From Chitinophaga pinensis (GTDB lineage: Bacteria; Bacteroidota; Bacteroidia; Flavobacteriales_D; Crocinitomicaceae): a stretch of DNA of 64,000 bases. The notes under the pieces are model-generated. The model was not told the origin of the DNA, searched no databases, and saw nothing but the letters and a program-made list of their open reading frames with translations. A program made the position numbers and the translations under genes. Below are positions 8,775-17,225 of the stretch, one piece after another. Location of the stretch: assembly GCA_945902745.1 (NCBI GenBank), contig CAMDNE010000001.1, positions 1 through 64,000 on the forward strand, written 5' to 3'. Every line of letters starts with the position of its first letter. Position 1 is the stretch's first letter.

Positions 8775-10022
8775 TCAAAACTTTTTTCTTATTGCTGTAA
8801 AATCACTTTTATTGAAAAGAAGATGATGAATTTTTGTTTTGGTTGATTTGTTAAATTGATAAATGAGATAAAACATCATTATTAAATTCACAGTATTATA
8901 AGTCAAAATTGCACCGTGAACGCTGTAGGATTTAATTAAAAACCAACCCATTCCAATACAAAAGATATTTCCGAGGAATGATGCTCTTAAGTTGATTATT
9001 AATTGTCCTTTACTTGCATAATACTGTGAAATAATAGCTAATACAGAAAAAGATAAGATAGTAATGCTTAAAGGGAGTAAATGAGATTTTACTTCTGTAA
9101 AGTCTTTTCCAAAAATAAAGGAATAAAAATCAGAAGGAATGATCAGTAGTATAGATGTTGCGATAATACTCAAAAACAAACTTAATTTGATTGAATTAAG
9201 GGTGTATTTTGTTTTCATTGATTCATCCTTCTCGTTTACCAATTTTGCTAATAAGTTAGTGCTTATTCCTTTGCAGATAACCCAAACTGATTCAATTATA
9301 GAGATGGAAATTGAGAATACACCTAAAACTTCAATGCCTTTCCATTTTTCGATTAAATAAAACAGATAGCGATAATTTAATAGTTGAGAGAAATTATTTA
9401 TTTGATTTTGAAAACCATACATGAACATTTCGAAAAATAGTTTTTCATTGTTTTTCAAGTTTTTGAATGAAAGATATTTACCAATATAAAGTAACCCAAT
9501 AAATGCCGCAAGGCTGAATGAAACAATGTATGATAGATAAACGGCATCAAGGTTTTTCTCGTTGAAAAGTAAAAAACATATTCCAATTGAAACAATTAAA
9601 AAAATGCTTTTTGAAAATTCAATTAAGTTATGTTTTGAAATTTGTTCATGTCCCACCAATAAGCTTTGGAAGATACTTATTCCACCTTGTAAAAAAGAGA
9701 TTAGAAATAACTCTTCAATTAATCTAAATGGCGTTAAATCTAAAAAGGCAATAATAAAACTAAAAACTAAAGCAATAAGAAAATTCCAAATAAAAGAATA
9801 TATGAAAAGTTTGAGATTACTGTATTTAGATGCTAGATAGATTAAACTTGGACCGCCTACAATTCCTTGTATTATATTAATCAAAGAAACTGAAACTAAT
9901 AATATGGAAATTTCACCTCTTGCATATTTACCTAAATAATAAGCAGTGATAACGACAATAAGAAAGTTAATAATAGAACTTAATCCTTTAACGAAAATTG
10001 TTTCAATAATCTTTTTAAACAT
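8775..10022 (-). CDS. Polysaccharide flippase-like (Wzx/MOP superfamily) membrane protein
   Basis: This 415-residue protein is almost entirely hydrophobic, with about 12 predicted membrane helices, which is the layout of Wzx-type O-antigen or teichoic-acid flippases. It would move lipid-linked saccharides across the inner membrane. The glycosyltransferase gene upstream on the same strand supports a glycan role, although only one such enzyme is present and no complete locus surrounds it. The gene is strongly AT-rich. It is flanked by a complete GreA-like gene downstream and a degenerate piece of that gene upstream, which suggests it was inserted or moved by a duplication. Confidence 0.75.
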   Translation of the reverse strand: MFKKIIETIFVKGLSSIINFLIVVITAYYLGKYARGEISILLVSVSLINIIQGIVGGPSLIYLASKYSNLKLFIYSFIWNFLIALVFSFIIAFLDLTPFRLIEELFLISFLQGGISIFQSLLVGHEQISKHNLIEFSKSIFLIVSIGICFLLFNEKNLDAVYLSYIVSFSLAAFIGLLYIGKYLSFKNLKNNEKLFFEMFMYGFQNQINNFSQLLNYRYLFYLIEKWKGIEVLGVFSISISIIESVWVICKGISTNLLAKLVNEKDESMKTKYTLNSIKLSLFLSIIATSILLIIPSDFYSFIFGKDFTEVKSHLLPLSITILSFSVLAIISQYYASKGQLIINLRASFLGNIFCIGMGWFLIKSYSVHGAILTYNTVNLIMMFYLIYQFNKSTKTKIHHLLFNKSDFTAIRKKF

Positions 10023-10124
10023 AAACGGCTTAAACTCTTAATCAAAGATTAAATATAACGACAAAGGATGAATATTGATTAATTAAGATGAAATGATTAA
10101 AAAATTACTTTTTTGAGGCTATTT

Positions 10125-10315
10125 TTTTTCACTTTGACCTGCAATCTTTTCTTGTTCCACATCTGCCGTTGCTCTTTCCGTTTTCTATTTGTTGCCAACC
10201 GAACTATAAGCTTCATTCGAATTGCTGTCTAAAGTATCTGAAAACAACAAAATCACTTGCGAAATTTGAGAATTAACTTCCTTATTTACAATCGAATGAA
10301 TGTGTTTTTATCCAT
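10125..10315 (-). pseudogene. Degenerate 5' fragment of the GreA-like gene at 8317-8763
   Basis: Read on the minus strand from ATG 10315, this stretch aligns with the first 64 or so codons of the intact gene at 8317-8763. After a one-base deletion at about codon 4, the frame gives HIHSIVNKEVNSQISQ, matching HIHAIVTKEVNSRISQ in the intact copy. It continues through DSNSNE and ends near EQEKIAGQ, and a TAG stop interrupts it where the intact gene has His in GDKHETGRA. The 3' half is missing. The first bases overlap the end of the glycosyltransferase gene (stop at 10308). The rest of the spacer (10023-10124) is AT-rich with no gene. Confidence 0.85.
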
Positions 10316-11435
10316 TAAACTGGTTATAAAGTACTGTTAATTGTTCGAGAATTTTTTCATCGGAATACTGCAGTGAATTGGTGCGAATGATCTCTGCGTC
10401 AAAAGTTAATCCTTCAAGAATTTTTTCCATTCCTATAGCCAGTGACAATGGATCGTTGATTTTTACTTGAATTCCCATTTCCTGAGATAAATCAAATCCA
10501 ATTCCAACAGGTGTTGTAATGGTTGGAATGCCACATGCCCAAGCTTCAGCTAAAACAATTGAGAATGTTTCGTATGCGGAAAACAACACAAAAGCATCTG
10601 ATTGTTGGTAATAAGAAACGAGTTCTTCGGGAGTACAAGGTCCACCGAAATTTATCAGATTTGCCAACTCTTTGGAAGCAACTAATGATTTTAATTCAGT
10701 TGTTGATTCATCAGAAATGATTGTTAATTTGAAATCAGTATATCCTTTGTCTTTCAATAATGAAACTGCTTCAATAATGCCAATTGGATTTTTCAAAGCT
10801 TTATCGAGCGTTGAAATGTGAAGAAAATGTTTGGTTGTTGATGGCTTTTTTTCTTTTGGTGCAAAAAGGTTTGTGTTTATTGGATTTGGGATTACTTGAA
10901 TGTCTTTATCAACAAAAAAAGAGGTTAAATCTCGTTTCAAGAATTCGGAAACAGCGATTAATTGATCAATGTGTTTTCTCGTGTATTTCAAAATGAATTT
11001 ATCCTTTAACGACCAGCTATTTCTTTTCTCGGCTCTATAATAAGAACCATGTTCTGTAACAATTAATGGACATGAAAACTTCTTTTTTGCACGGACATAT
11101 AAATATCCTTTTGGAACAATAACATGGGCATGAATAAGATCTACCTGCTCAATTAAATTTAAACCAAATTCAAAGGCTTTGTCTTGTTCTTTTCTTCTTG
11201 AAAGGAAGTTTGAACCTTTCGGATGATAAACTACAATTTCTTTCAGGTTTTCGGATTCAGCAATTGAGCAATCTAGATCCTTTAAATCCGGGTCTGCAAC
11301 AGTATATAAAACTGTTGTTTTATAAGATTCAGAAAGGATTTGTGCTTGACGTTGAACAAAATTACCCAAGAATGGAGCAAATTTATTTGGATACCAAGAA
11401 CTTAATATGAGAATATGTTTTTCCTTTTCAATCAT
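10308..11435 (-). CDS. Family 4-type glycosyltransferase
   Basis: This 375-residue cytosolic or membrane-associated GT-B enzyme transfers a sugar from a nucleotide donor during glycan assembly. The N-terminal acceptor domain begins HILILSSWYPNKFAPFLGNF, typical of family 4. The donor-binding C-terminal domain has HISTLDKALKNPIGIIEA near 208-225 and the conserved E-x7-E region in YETFSIVLAEAWACGIPTIT near 293-312. The donor and acceptor cannot be told from sequence. Its stop codon overlaps the start of a GreA-like pseudogene; the flippase gene lies downstream. Confidence 0.85.
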   Translation of the reverse strand: MIEKEKHILILSSWYPNKFAPFLGNFVQRQAQILSESYKTTVLYTVADPDLKDLDCSIAESENLKEIVVYHPKGSNFLSRRKEQDKAFEFGLNLIEQVDLIHAHVIVPKGYLYVRAKKKFSCPLIVTEHGSYYRAEKRNSWSLKDKFILKYTRKHIDQLIAVSEFLKRDLTSFFVDKDIQVIPNPINTNLFAPKEKKPSTTKHFLHISTLDKALKNPIGIIEAVSLLKDKGYTDFKLTIISDESTTELKSLVASKELANLINFGGPCTPEELVSYYQQSDAFVLFSAYETFSIVLAEAWACGIPTITTPVGIGFDLSQEMGIQVKINDPLSLAIGMEKILEGLTFDAEIIRTNSLQYSDEKILEQLTVLYNQFNG

Positions 11436-11454
11436 TCAAAGGACAAAATACGGA

Positions 11455-12594
11455 TTATACTAACGTCTTTTCAAAAACTGACTTAACTTGTTCCAAAGCA
11501 AAATCAATTTCTTTTATTGTTGTATAACGAGAAAAAGAAAAACGAACATTTGGTCGAGTAGGGTCTGCATTTATTCCTTCCAAAACGTGAGAACCTTTGA
11601 TTGCACCAGATGAGCATGCACTTCCTCCACTTACTGCAACTCCTTTTAAATCTAACGTAAATAATAAAATCCCTGCTTTCGGTGTTGGAGGAAAACTAAC
11701 ATTCAGCACTGTATAAAGAGATTTCTCTGGATCTGTTTCACCATGAAAGTGTACAGTCGGAAATGCTTCTTTTAAATTCTCTAAAAGATAAGTCTTCAGT
11801 GATTGAACGTGTTCTTGGTGTCCCAAAACATCTTCATAGGCCAATTCCATCGCCTTTGCAAGTCCAACAATTCCATAAACGTTTTCAGTACCGCCTCGTA
11901 ATCCTCTTTCTTGCGCTCCACCATGAATTAGAGGTTCCACTTTGATGCTCTTATTGACATATAAAAAACCAATGCCTTTTGGTCCATGAAATTTATGTGC
12001 GGCACACGTAATAAAATCAATATCTAATTCTTTCAAATCAAACGTATAATGTCCCATTGTTTGGACAGTATCTGAATGAAATAAAGCGTTGTATTTTCTG
12101 CAAAGTAAACTAACTTCTGTCATTGGTAATAATGTCGAAATTTCATTGTTTGCATGCATTAAGGATACTAATGTTTTTTCTCCAGTTTGTAAAAGTTTTT
12201 CTAAATCAACTAAATCTACTTCACCTTTATCGTTGATTTTTACATAGCTAACTGTTGCCTCACCAGCATTTGCAATCATTTCAGCTGTATGGCCAACTGC
12301 ATGATGTTCAATAGTCGATGTGATAATATGTTTCACACCCATTTGATGAACTGATGAATAAAGTGCCATATTATCTGCTTCAGTTCCGCCAGACGTGAAA
12401 ATTATTTCAGAAGGTTGACAATTCAATAGTTTTGAAATAGTTCTGCGTGATGTTTCAATTAATGCTTTTGTTTGACGGCCATAAAAATGGGTTGAAGATG
12501 GATTCCCAAAATCATTTGTTAAAACTGGAAGCATCACCTCAACTACTTCTGGCGCAATTGGAGTTGTTGCAGCATTGTCTAAATAAACACGCAT
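11455..12594 (-). CDS. Cysteine desulfurase (NifS/IscS family)
   Basis: This PLP enzyme converts cysteine to alanine and passes persulfide sulfur to Fe-S cluster or tRNA thiolation pathways. The start at 12594 gives 379 residues beginning MRVYLDNAATTPIAP, the usual family N-terminus. An upstream ATG at 12651 would add 19 residues with no family match. The PLP lysine is in CAAHKFHGPKG (about residue 200), and the active-site Cys is in SGGSACSSGAIKG (about 327). The SSGAIKG sequence and short active-site loop place it nearer the NifS-like group. No isc or suf partners are adjacent, so its pathway is unspecified. Confidence 0.92.
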   Translation of the reverse strand: MRVYLDNAATTPIAPEVVEVMLPVLTNDFGNPSSTHFYGRQTKALIETSRRTISKLLNCQPSEIIFTSGGTEADNMALYSSVHQMGVKHIITSTIEHHAVGHTAEMIANAGEATVSYVKINDKGEVDLVDLEKLLQTGEKTLVSLMHANNEISTLLPMTEVSLLCRKYNALFHSDTVQTMGHYTFDLKELDIDFITCAAHKFHGPKGIGFLYVNKSIKVEPLIHGGAQERGLRGGTENVYGIVGLAKAMELAYEDVLGHQEHVQSLKTYLLENLKEAFPTVHFHGETDPEKSLYTVLNVSFPPTPKAGILLFTLDLKGVAVSGGSACSSGAIKGSHVLEGINADPTRPNVRFSFSRYTTIKEIDFALEQVKSVFEKTLV

Positions 12595-12684
12595 ATACTT
12601 TTTTTGGCGAATATAAGGAATTGTTAGATAAAATTTGGGGTAAAATGACATTCATTCTTGAAGACTTATTCTTGAAAATGGACA

Positions 12685-12720
12685 TAAAAAAAAGCGACCT
12701 GTTGAATAGGTCGCTTTTTT
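12685..12720 (-). terminator. Terminator between the coiled-coil gene and the cysteine desulfurase gene
   Basis: AGCGACCT (12693-12700) pairs with AGGTCGCT (12708-12715) around a 7-base loop. It has A and T runs on both sides, so it could work in either direction. It lies just downstream of the minus-strand gene ending at 12736. Confidence 0.85.
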
Positions 12721-12735
12721 TAAATTAAGTTCTAA

Positions 12736-13119
12736 TCACATCCATTTTGAAGCAAAACGATTGAAATCTTCTCTTAAATTATTGAAATTTGTTTCGAAAG
12801 ATTCAACCAATTCTTTTTCTTTTGCATGATATTCCACTTTTCTATGGTCTATAGCGACTGGATTACTTTTAATTTCTTCAATTAAGGCTTGTTCATTCAA
12901 GTTAACTAAGTGAGCAATTTCGTCGATATTGTTTCGCTGAATAATCAATTGATTTTGATATCTTTCTACTTCAGCAAGTGCATCGTTTCCAGAGTTTTTT
13001 GAAGCAATTTCTTCAAGTCTGCCAGTTAGAATAACAACTTCATCTTTGTAAAACTTCAATTTGCTCGTCCACTCAGTATTTTCAGCATGCTGATTGTAAA
13101 CAGATTCATTTGCACTCAT
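12736..13119 (-). CDS. Conserved-looking coiled-coil protein, unknown function
   Basis: I do not recognise this 127-residue protein. It is highly charged and predicted almost all alpha-helical, with heptad-like spacing in residues 20-60 and 85-125. It has no signal peptide, no membrane segment and no Cys. Its promoter region contains a -7 element (13179-13186, TATTTTTG on the minus strand) and an FNR-type palindrome about 33 bp from that element. This suggests induction with the low-oxygen genes nearby. The gene is monocistronic, ending at a strong terminator. A stress- or ribosome-associated role is possible but not supported by any motif. Confidence 0.6.
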   Translation of the reverse strand: MSANESVYNQHAENTEWTSKLKFYKDEVVILTGRLEEIASKNSGNDALAEVERYQNQLIIQRNNIDEIAHLVNLNEQALIEEIKSNPVAIDHRKVEYHAKEKELVESFETNFNNLREDFNRFASKWM

Positions 13120-13178
13120 AATTTTTATTTTAGTTTTTTTATCTTAATAGTAGGTTAATTCCCTCGTACCCTACATAT

Positions 13179-13221
13179 CAAAAATACGTTACTTACGATT
13201 AAAAAAACATGACAAAAGTCA
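13179..13221 (-). promoter_or_regulatory. FNR-type box and -7 element upstream of the coiled-coil gene
   Basis: The palindrome TGA-CAAAAG-TCA is at 13210-13221, preceded by ACA to give ACATGA. On the minus strand a -7 element TATTTTTG (matching TAnnTTTG) occupies 13186-13179. The distance between centres is 33 bp, which puts the box near -40, the usual activating position for FNR/CRP proteins. Confidence 0.6.
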
Positions 13222-13244
13222 GTATACCGAAATATTTTTGAATC

Positions 13245-14372
13245 TTATTCTTTGTTGTATCCAAGTTCAGTTGCTTTTTTCAATAAGCTTTCATTTACGG
13301 ATGTTCCAAAATCATCTTTCTTCACACCATCAGCTTGTTTTTTCATTTCTTCAGCTATGAATTCTTGTCGATTTATAGCCAAGGTGTTTATTTTTTCTTG
13401 GTATAATTCTCTTTCTTTTTTCTTTTCTTCAATCAAAGCAGTTTTCTCTTCTGCAGTCTTACCTTGAAATTCAGTTGGAAGTTCGTCTTCGGTCATCTTT
13501 GTAATGTCTTTTCCATCCTTATCAACAGCATCAATGATATCCCAAGATGCATTCGAATATACTTCTTTAGATTTCACGATTGACCGTTCTGTTTTTGAAG
13601 ATGGAGATTGTGATTCTGCATTAGCGTCTTCTGATAATTGATTGGATTTTTTTGATTGACCCAATGATCCATAACCATAATATGTTTTGTTTAATGAATC
13701 ATTGTATTGGTTAATGTCATTATCAAAGGGAGTAGCAATTTGTACAACTGTTTGGTCTGAATCAATATTAAAATAATCACCTTTTGAAATTGTTGCACAA
13801 TCTTTCCAAAATTCAGCTATTCCCTGTGCATGATTGCCACAATAAATAGTATTGACAAAAATATTTTTTGAGGCGGCTGTATTACAAACTTCTTTGTAGG
13901 CAATTGATCCTTGATTGAATGGTTCGTTTCCAGCGATATAAATAATTTTTAAATCTAATTGGTTATTTGACCAGGCTAAATCTTGCATTGATTTTTGAAT
14001 TACCGCTCCACAAAACTCATCTCCTCCGTTTGTGGAAAGTCCAAATAATTTGGCTGAAATGACATCTAAATCTGTGGTTAAAGCAACTTGTTGTCGGATA
14101 TAGTTGGACTCGGCAGTTAATCCAGAGTTTCCATAGTCATATAATGCAATTTCGATTAATGGTGTTTGTCCTAAAAACCGAAGTGAACTTAATTCATTAA
14201 TGATACTCCAAATGCGGGTTTTTGCTTGATCAATCAAACCATCCATACTATTTGATGTGTCAAATAAAATTGCGACTTGGACTTTTCTACCGTTTGGATT
14301 GTTAACGGGCTGTGCGATTGCTTGAAGAGACAGCATAGCAATTGCGAAAATTGAAGGAAATAGCTTTTTCAT
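13245..14372 (-). CDS. Exported von Willebrand factor A domain protein
   Basis: This 375-residue protein has a Sec signal peptide (1-20, AIAQ). A VWA domain (about 31-220) begins with a complete MIDAS first motif, FDTSNS (D38, S40, S42), which binds Mg2+ and mediates protein contacts. The C-terminal part (about 240-375) is Ser/Lys/Glu-rich and helical, with a region near 275-300 that reads like a linker. It has no T9SS tail, so a periplasmic location is likely. It lies 73 bases downstream of the oxidase accessory genes in the same direction. A metalloenzyme-insertion or chaperone role, as for some VWA proteins, is speculation. Confidence 0.8.
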   Translation of the reverse strand: MKKLFPSIFAIAMLSLQAIAQPVNNPNGRKVQVAILFDTSNSMDGLIDQAKTRIWSIINELSSLRFLGQTPLIEIALYDYGNSGLTAESNYIRQQVALTTDLDVISAKLFGLSTNGGDEFCGAVIQKSMQDLAWSNNQLDLKIIYIAGNEPFNQGSIAYKEVCNTAASKNIFVNTIYCGNHAQGIAEFWKDCATISKGDYFNIDSDQTVVQIATPFDNDINQYNDSLNKTYYGYGSLGQSKKSNQLSEDANAESQSPSSKTERSIVKSKEVYSNASWDIIDAVDKDGKDITKMTEDELPTEFQGKTAEEKTALIEEKKKERELYQEKINTLAINRQEFIAEEMKKQADGVKKDDFGTSVNESLLKKATELGYNKE

Positions 14373-14445
14373 AATTCTTAGTTTGGACTAGCATACAGTC
14401 TTTTATAAGAATGGTTCAAATGACACTTAGAAAAAGTAGTTCTTA

Positions 14446-15183
14446 TTATTTTGCTTTGTGGCAGCAACTCATTTCAACTTGAGGCGCTTGTTTCTTTTCA
14501 GTTTTTGTAATCGAAACTTTTGGACTGATATAAGGAATATCAAGGTTCATTCCGCGTAAGATAATTAAAGCACCCACTAAAGTGAGTAAAATAGGAACTG
14601 CTTTGTTCATTTTTTTTCTCATTGCTGGGTTAATTCTATTTGCTGCAAAACCAACTGCAATCATGGATGGCAATGTTCCAACTCCAAAGGCTATCATTGC
14701 AAAAGAGCTGTTTAATAAACTTCCTCCGAGTAAAGCATTCATCATGGCAACGTAAACCATTCCACAAGGTAATAACCCGTTTAAAACGCCTAATAACATG
14801 ATTTTAAAAGGAGAGTTTGAAGCGATTACGGTACCAAGACCTTTGCTTACGAAAGTTTGAATTCCTAATTGCGGCAATTTAGCATCAATTTTAGCAGAAA
14901 TCCATTTTCTCCAAGCGAAAAGAATTAGAAATACACCTGAAATAATACTTAGCCATTGCAGAAAACCAAAGGTTTGGACTGTGATTCCTATACTTCCAAC
15001 TAGCGCACCTAAAAGAGCATAAGTAAAGATTCGACCAAAATTATATTGAAGAATTCCACTTAAAATTGTCCAATTTGATTTCCTGTTTACAGGGATCGCC
15101 ATGGCAATTGGGCCGCACATTCCAATACAGTGCAAGTTGGATGTAATTCCTAAAATAAGACCAGTTATTAGTAAAGTTTCCAT
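14446..15183 (-). CDS. SafE/UreH-like membrane protein of the cbb3 oxidase cluster
   Basis: This 245-residue protein has about six membrane helices and belongs to the TauE/SafE - UreH/DsbD-like transmembrane group. It has the conserved N-terminal HCIGMCGPIAMA motif (C19, C23), which suggests metal or thiol chemistry, and ends in a Cys-Cys-His tail (MSCCHKAK). Relatives of this type are regularly found beside ccoGH genes and are thought to help copper supply to cbb3 oxidase. It is the last gene of the cco cluster here. Sulfite export, implied by the family name, is not indicated by context. Confidence 0.78.
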   Translation of the reverse strand: METLLITGLILGITSNLHCIGMCGPIAMAIPVNRKSNWTILSGILQYNFGRIFTYALLGALVGSIGITVQTFGFLQWLSIISGVFLILFAWRKWISAKIDAKLPQLGIQTFVSKGLGTVIASNSPFKIMLLGVLNGLLPCGMVYVAMMNALLGGSLLNSSFAMIAFGVGTLPSMIAVGFAANRINPAMRKKMNKAVPILLTLVGALIILRGMNLDIPYISPKVSITKTEKKQAPQVEMSCCHKAK

Positions 15184-15281
15184 TTTGTTTAATTTTTCTT
15201 ACAAATTGCTAGTTTTTGAACCAAAATAAGTTGTTGTTTTCTTAATTTAACTTGTCACTAATCACTCGCAATTAGCAACTA

Positions 15282-15704
15282 TTAAATTATAATAGTTTCT
15301 TTTTGTAAACACGTTGTTGAATTGCTTTCGAATCGTATTTCAACATTATAAGTTCCTTTCGATAATTCTGTTTTAGGAATTAAGTAGGATTTTGTTCCTG
15401 AAACCAAGAAAGATTTGTCTAACTTTTTATTATCAGGTCGAATAAAAATTACTTGAATTTTTGAGAGATTTTCTTTTTCAGGAATTTGAACTACCACAAA
15501 TTCTTTTTGAGATATCATTTCGATTTTACTCTTCAATTTGTTGCCATTTTCCATGGCAGTAATTTCTTGTTCATAATTGATTTCTTTTGTATAGTAATCT
15601 TCACTTTCTAGATCAATTGTGTGCGAAACAAGACTGATAACTAAAAATGTTATGAATCCAATAAAAAGTGCCATTGCGATAATTATTCCTTTTCCCCAGT
15701 TCAT
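15282..15704 (-). CDS. ccoH: FixH/CcoH family cbb3 oxidase assembly protein
   Basis: This 140-residue protein has one N-terminal membrane helix (about 7-30) and a periplasmic beta-rich domain, matching FixH. The family stabilises early assembly intermediates of cbb3 oxidase. The N-terminus (MNWGKGIIIAMALFIGFI) and the DYYTKEINYEQEI segment just after the helix are typical of Bacteroidota CcoH. It lies 33 bases after ccoG in the same operon. Confidence 0.85.
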   Translation of the reverse strand: MNWGKGIIIAMALFIGFITFLVISLVSHTIDLESEDYYTKEINYEQEITAMENGNKLKSKIEMISQKEFVVVQIPEKENLSKIQVIFIRPDNKKLDKSFLVSGTKSYLIPKTELSKGTYNVEIRFESNSTTCLQKETIII

Positions 15705-15737
15705 TTTTTCTTTTTTTAAAGTATTGAATCTAATCTA

Positions 15738-17135
15738 TTAAAGACTAGGTCCTATGAATTTTGTTTTAACAGTTTCTATCTCTTCTCCATTACCAAGTAC
15801 TTTCACGTGGATGATTTTCTTGCCATTTTTTATTGAAGCCAAAGGCAATTTAACGATAAAACGTTCTTTTAAATAATTTTCTTTCTTCAAGATTAATTTG
15901 TGAACGACCATTTCTATTTCACCTTCATTGTTCTCAACTTGAAGTTGAATATTATAGGTATTACTCGTTTTATTAATCAAATTGATTTCAAAAATATTAC
16001 TTACTTTTCCATCAGAAGTCATTTGAAAAGTTGTTCCACGTTGACGCATGATGTCTGTTTGAAAGTCTTTTCTTGTAACAAGTAAAACAACTAACACTGC
16101 CAACATCGCTCCTAATAAAACTGTATACGCTTTTACACGTTTTGTCCATTGGAAAGGAGTTCTGTTTTTAATTCCATTTTCAGAAACTATCCGAATCAAT
16201 CCTTTTTCGATACCTACAGATTCCATTATATGATCACATGCATCGATACAAGCTGTGCAGTTAATACATTCTAACTGTGTTCCATTTCTGATATCGATAC
16301 CTGTTGGACATACATGAACACATTGTCCACAATCAATGCAATCACCTTTTCCAGCTGTTTTTCGATCTTCATCTTTTTTGAATTTCGCTCTACTTTCTCC
16401 TCTAACATGGTCATAAGCTACAACCATTGAATTTGGATCTAAAAGAACACCTTGTAGTCTTCCATATGGACAAATAGTAGTACAAACTTGTTCTCTTAAT
16501 CGTGCAAATACTAAATAGAAAACAGTTGTAAAAATTGCAATTGAAATAAATCCTGCAAAATGTTGACCAATTGGATCTGTTTGAATTCGATATAATTCAT
16601 CTGCCCCAATAATATAAGCAAAAAAAGTATTGGCAATTAAAAATGATATGATCCAGAAAACCGAATGTTTTGCAATTCGTTTAAAGATTTTTTCGCGGTT
16701 CCATGGTGAAGCATCTAATTTTTTTTGATGCGTCCAATCACCTTCAATGAAATATTCAATTCTTCGAAAAACCATTTCCATAAAAATCGTTTGTGGACAT
16801 AACCATCCACAAAAGAATCTTCCATAAATAATCGTGAAAAGAATGATAAATATTACCCCGACGATAATCGTTAGGGCAAATAAGTACATGTCTTGAGGCC
16901 AGAAAACCTTTCCAAATAAAATGAATTTGCGTTCAATGATATTAAAAAGCAACAATTGATGCCCCCCAAGTTTTATGTGAGGGGCAATAAAAAGTGCTAA
17001 TAATAATATATAACTAACAATTTTGCGTTTGTTGTAAAATGGTCCAACAGGTTTCTTTGGAAAAATCCAAACACGTTTTCCTTTCTCATTTACTGTGGCA
17101 ATCCTGTCTCTAAAACCTTCTTCTTCGTCGTTCAT
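15738..17135 (-). CDS. ccoG: CcoG, cytochrome c oxidase accessory ferredoxin
   Basis: This 465-residue membrane protein carries polyferredoxin motifs and takes part in cbb3 biogenesis, where CcoG (RdxA/FixG) is reported to act as a cupric reductase. It has membrane helices near 35-55, 85-110, 155-175, 190-210 and 340-360. Cys motifs occur at GWLCPQTIFME and TTICPYGRLQG, and two 4Fe-4S sets are CIDCGQCVHVCPTG and CINCTACIDACD (about 263-305). The C-terminal domain (about 365-465) is Ig-like and periplasmic. It is 90 bases downstream of ccoP and just upstream of ccoH. Confidence 0.93.
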   Translation of the reverse strand: MNDEEEGFRDRIATVNEKGKRVWIFPKKPVGPFYNKRKIVSYILLLALFIAPHIKLGGHQLLLFNIIERKFILFGKVFWPQDMYLFALTIIVGVIFIILFTIIYGRFFCGWLCPQTIFMEMVFRRIEYFIEGDWTHQKKLDASPWNREKIFKRIAKHSVFWIISFLIANTFFAYIIGADELYRIQTDPIGQHFAGFISIAIFTTVFYLVFARLREQVCTTICPYGRLQGVLLDPNSMVVAYDHVRGESRAKFKKDEDRKTAGKGDCIDCGQCVHVCPTGIDIRNGTQLECINCTACIDACDHIMESVGIEKGLIRIVSENGIKNRTPFQWTKRVKAYTVLLGAMLAVLVVLLVTRKDFQTDIMRQRGTTFQMTSDGKVSNIFEINLINKTSNTYNIQLQVENNEGEIEMVVHKLILKKENYLKERFIVKLPLASIKNGKKIIHVKVLGNGEEIETVKTKFIGPSL

Positions 17136-17225
17136 GGTGTATAATTTGTCTACCTTGAAAAGTGTAATAATCAGTCAGTGAATAGAGGAAAGGTAAACGT
17201 ATTTGCTTTATAATTATTAATTATT

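Noticed and set aside
10038-10052. Inverted repeat TTAATC-AAA-GATTAA upstream of the flippase
   Set aside because: It is short, AT-rich and likely to occur by chance.
12594-12651. Longer cysteine desulfurase start at 12651
   Set aside because: The extra 19 residues have no family match and MRVYLDNAATT at 12594 is the standard N-terminus.
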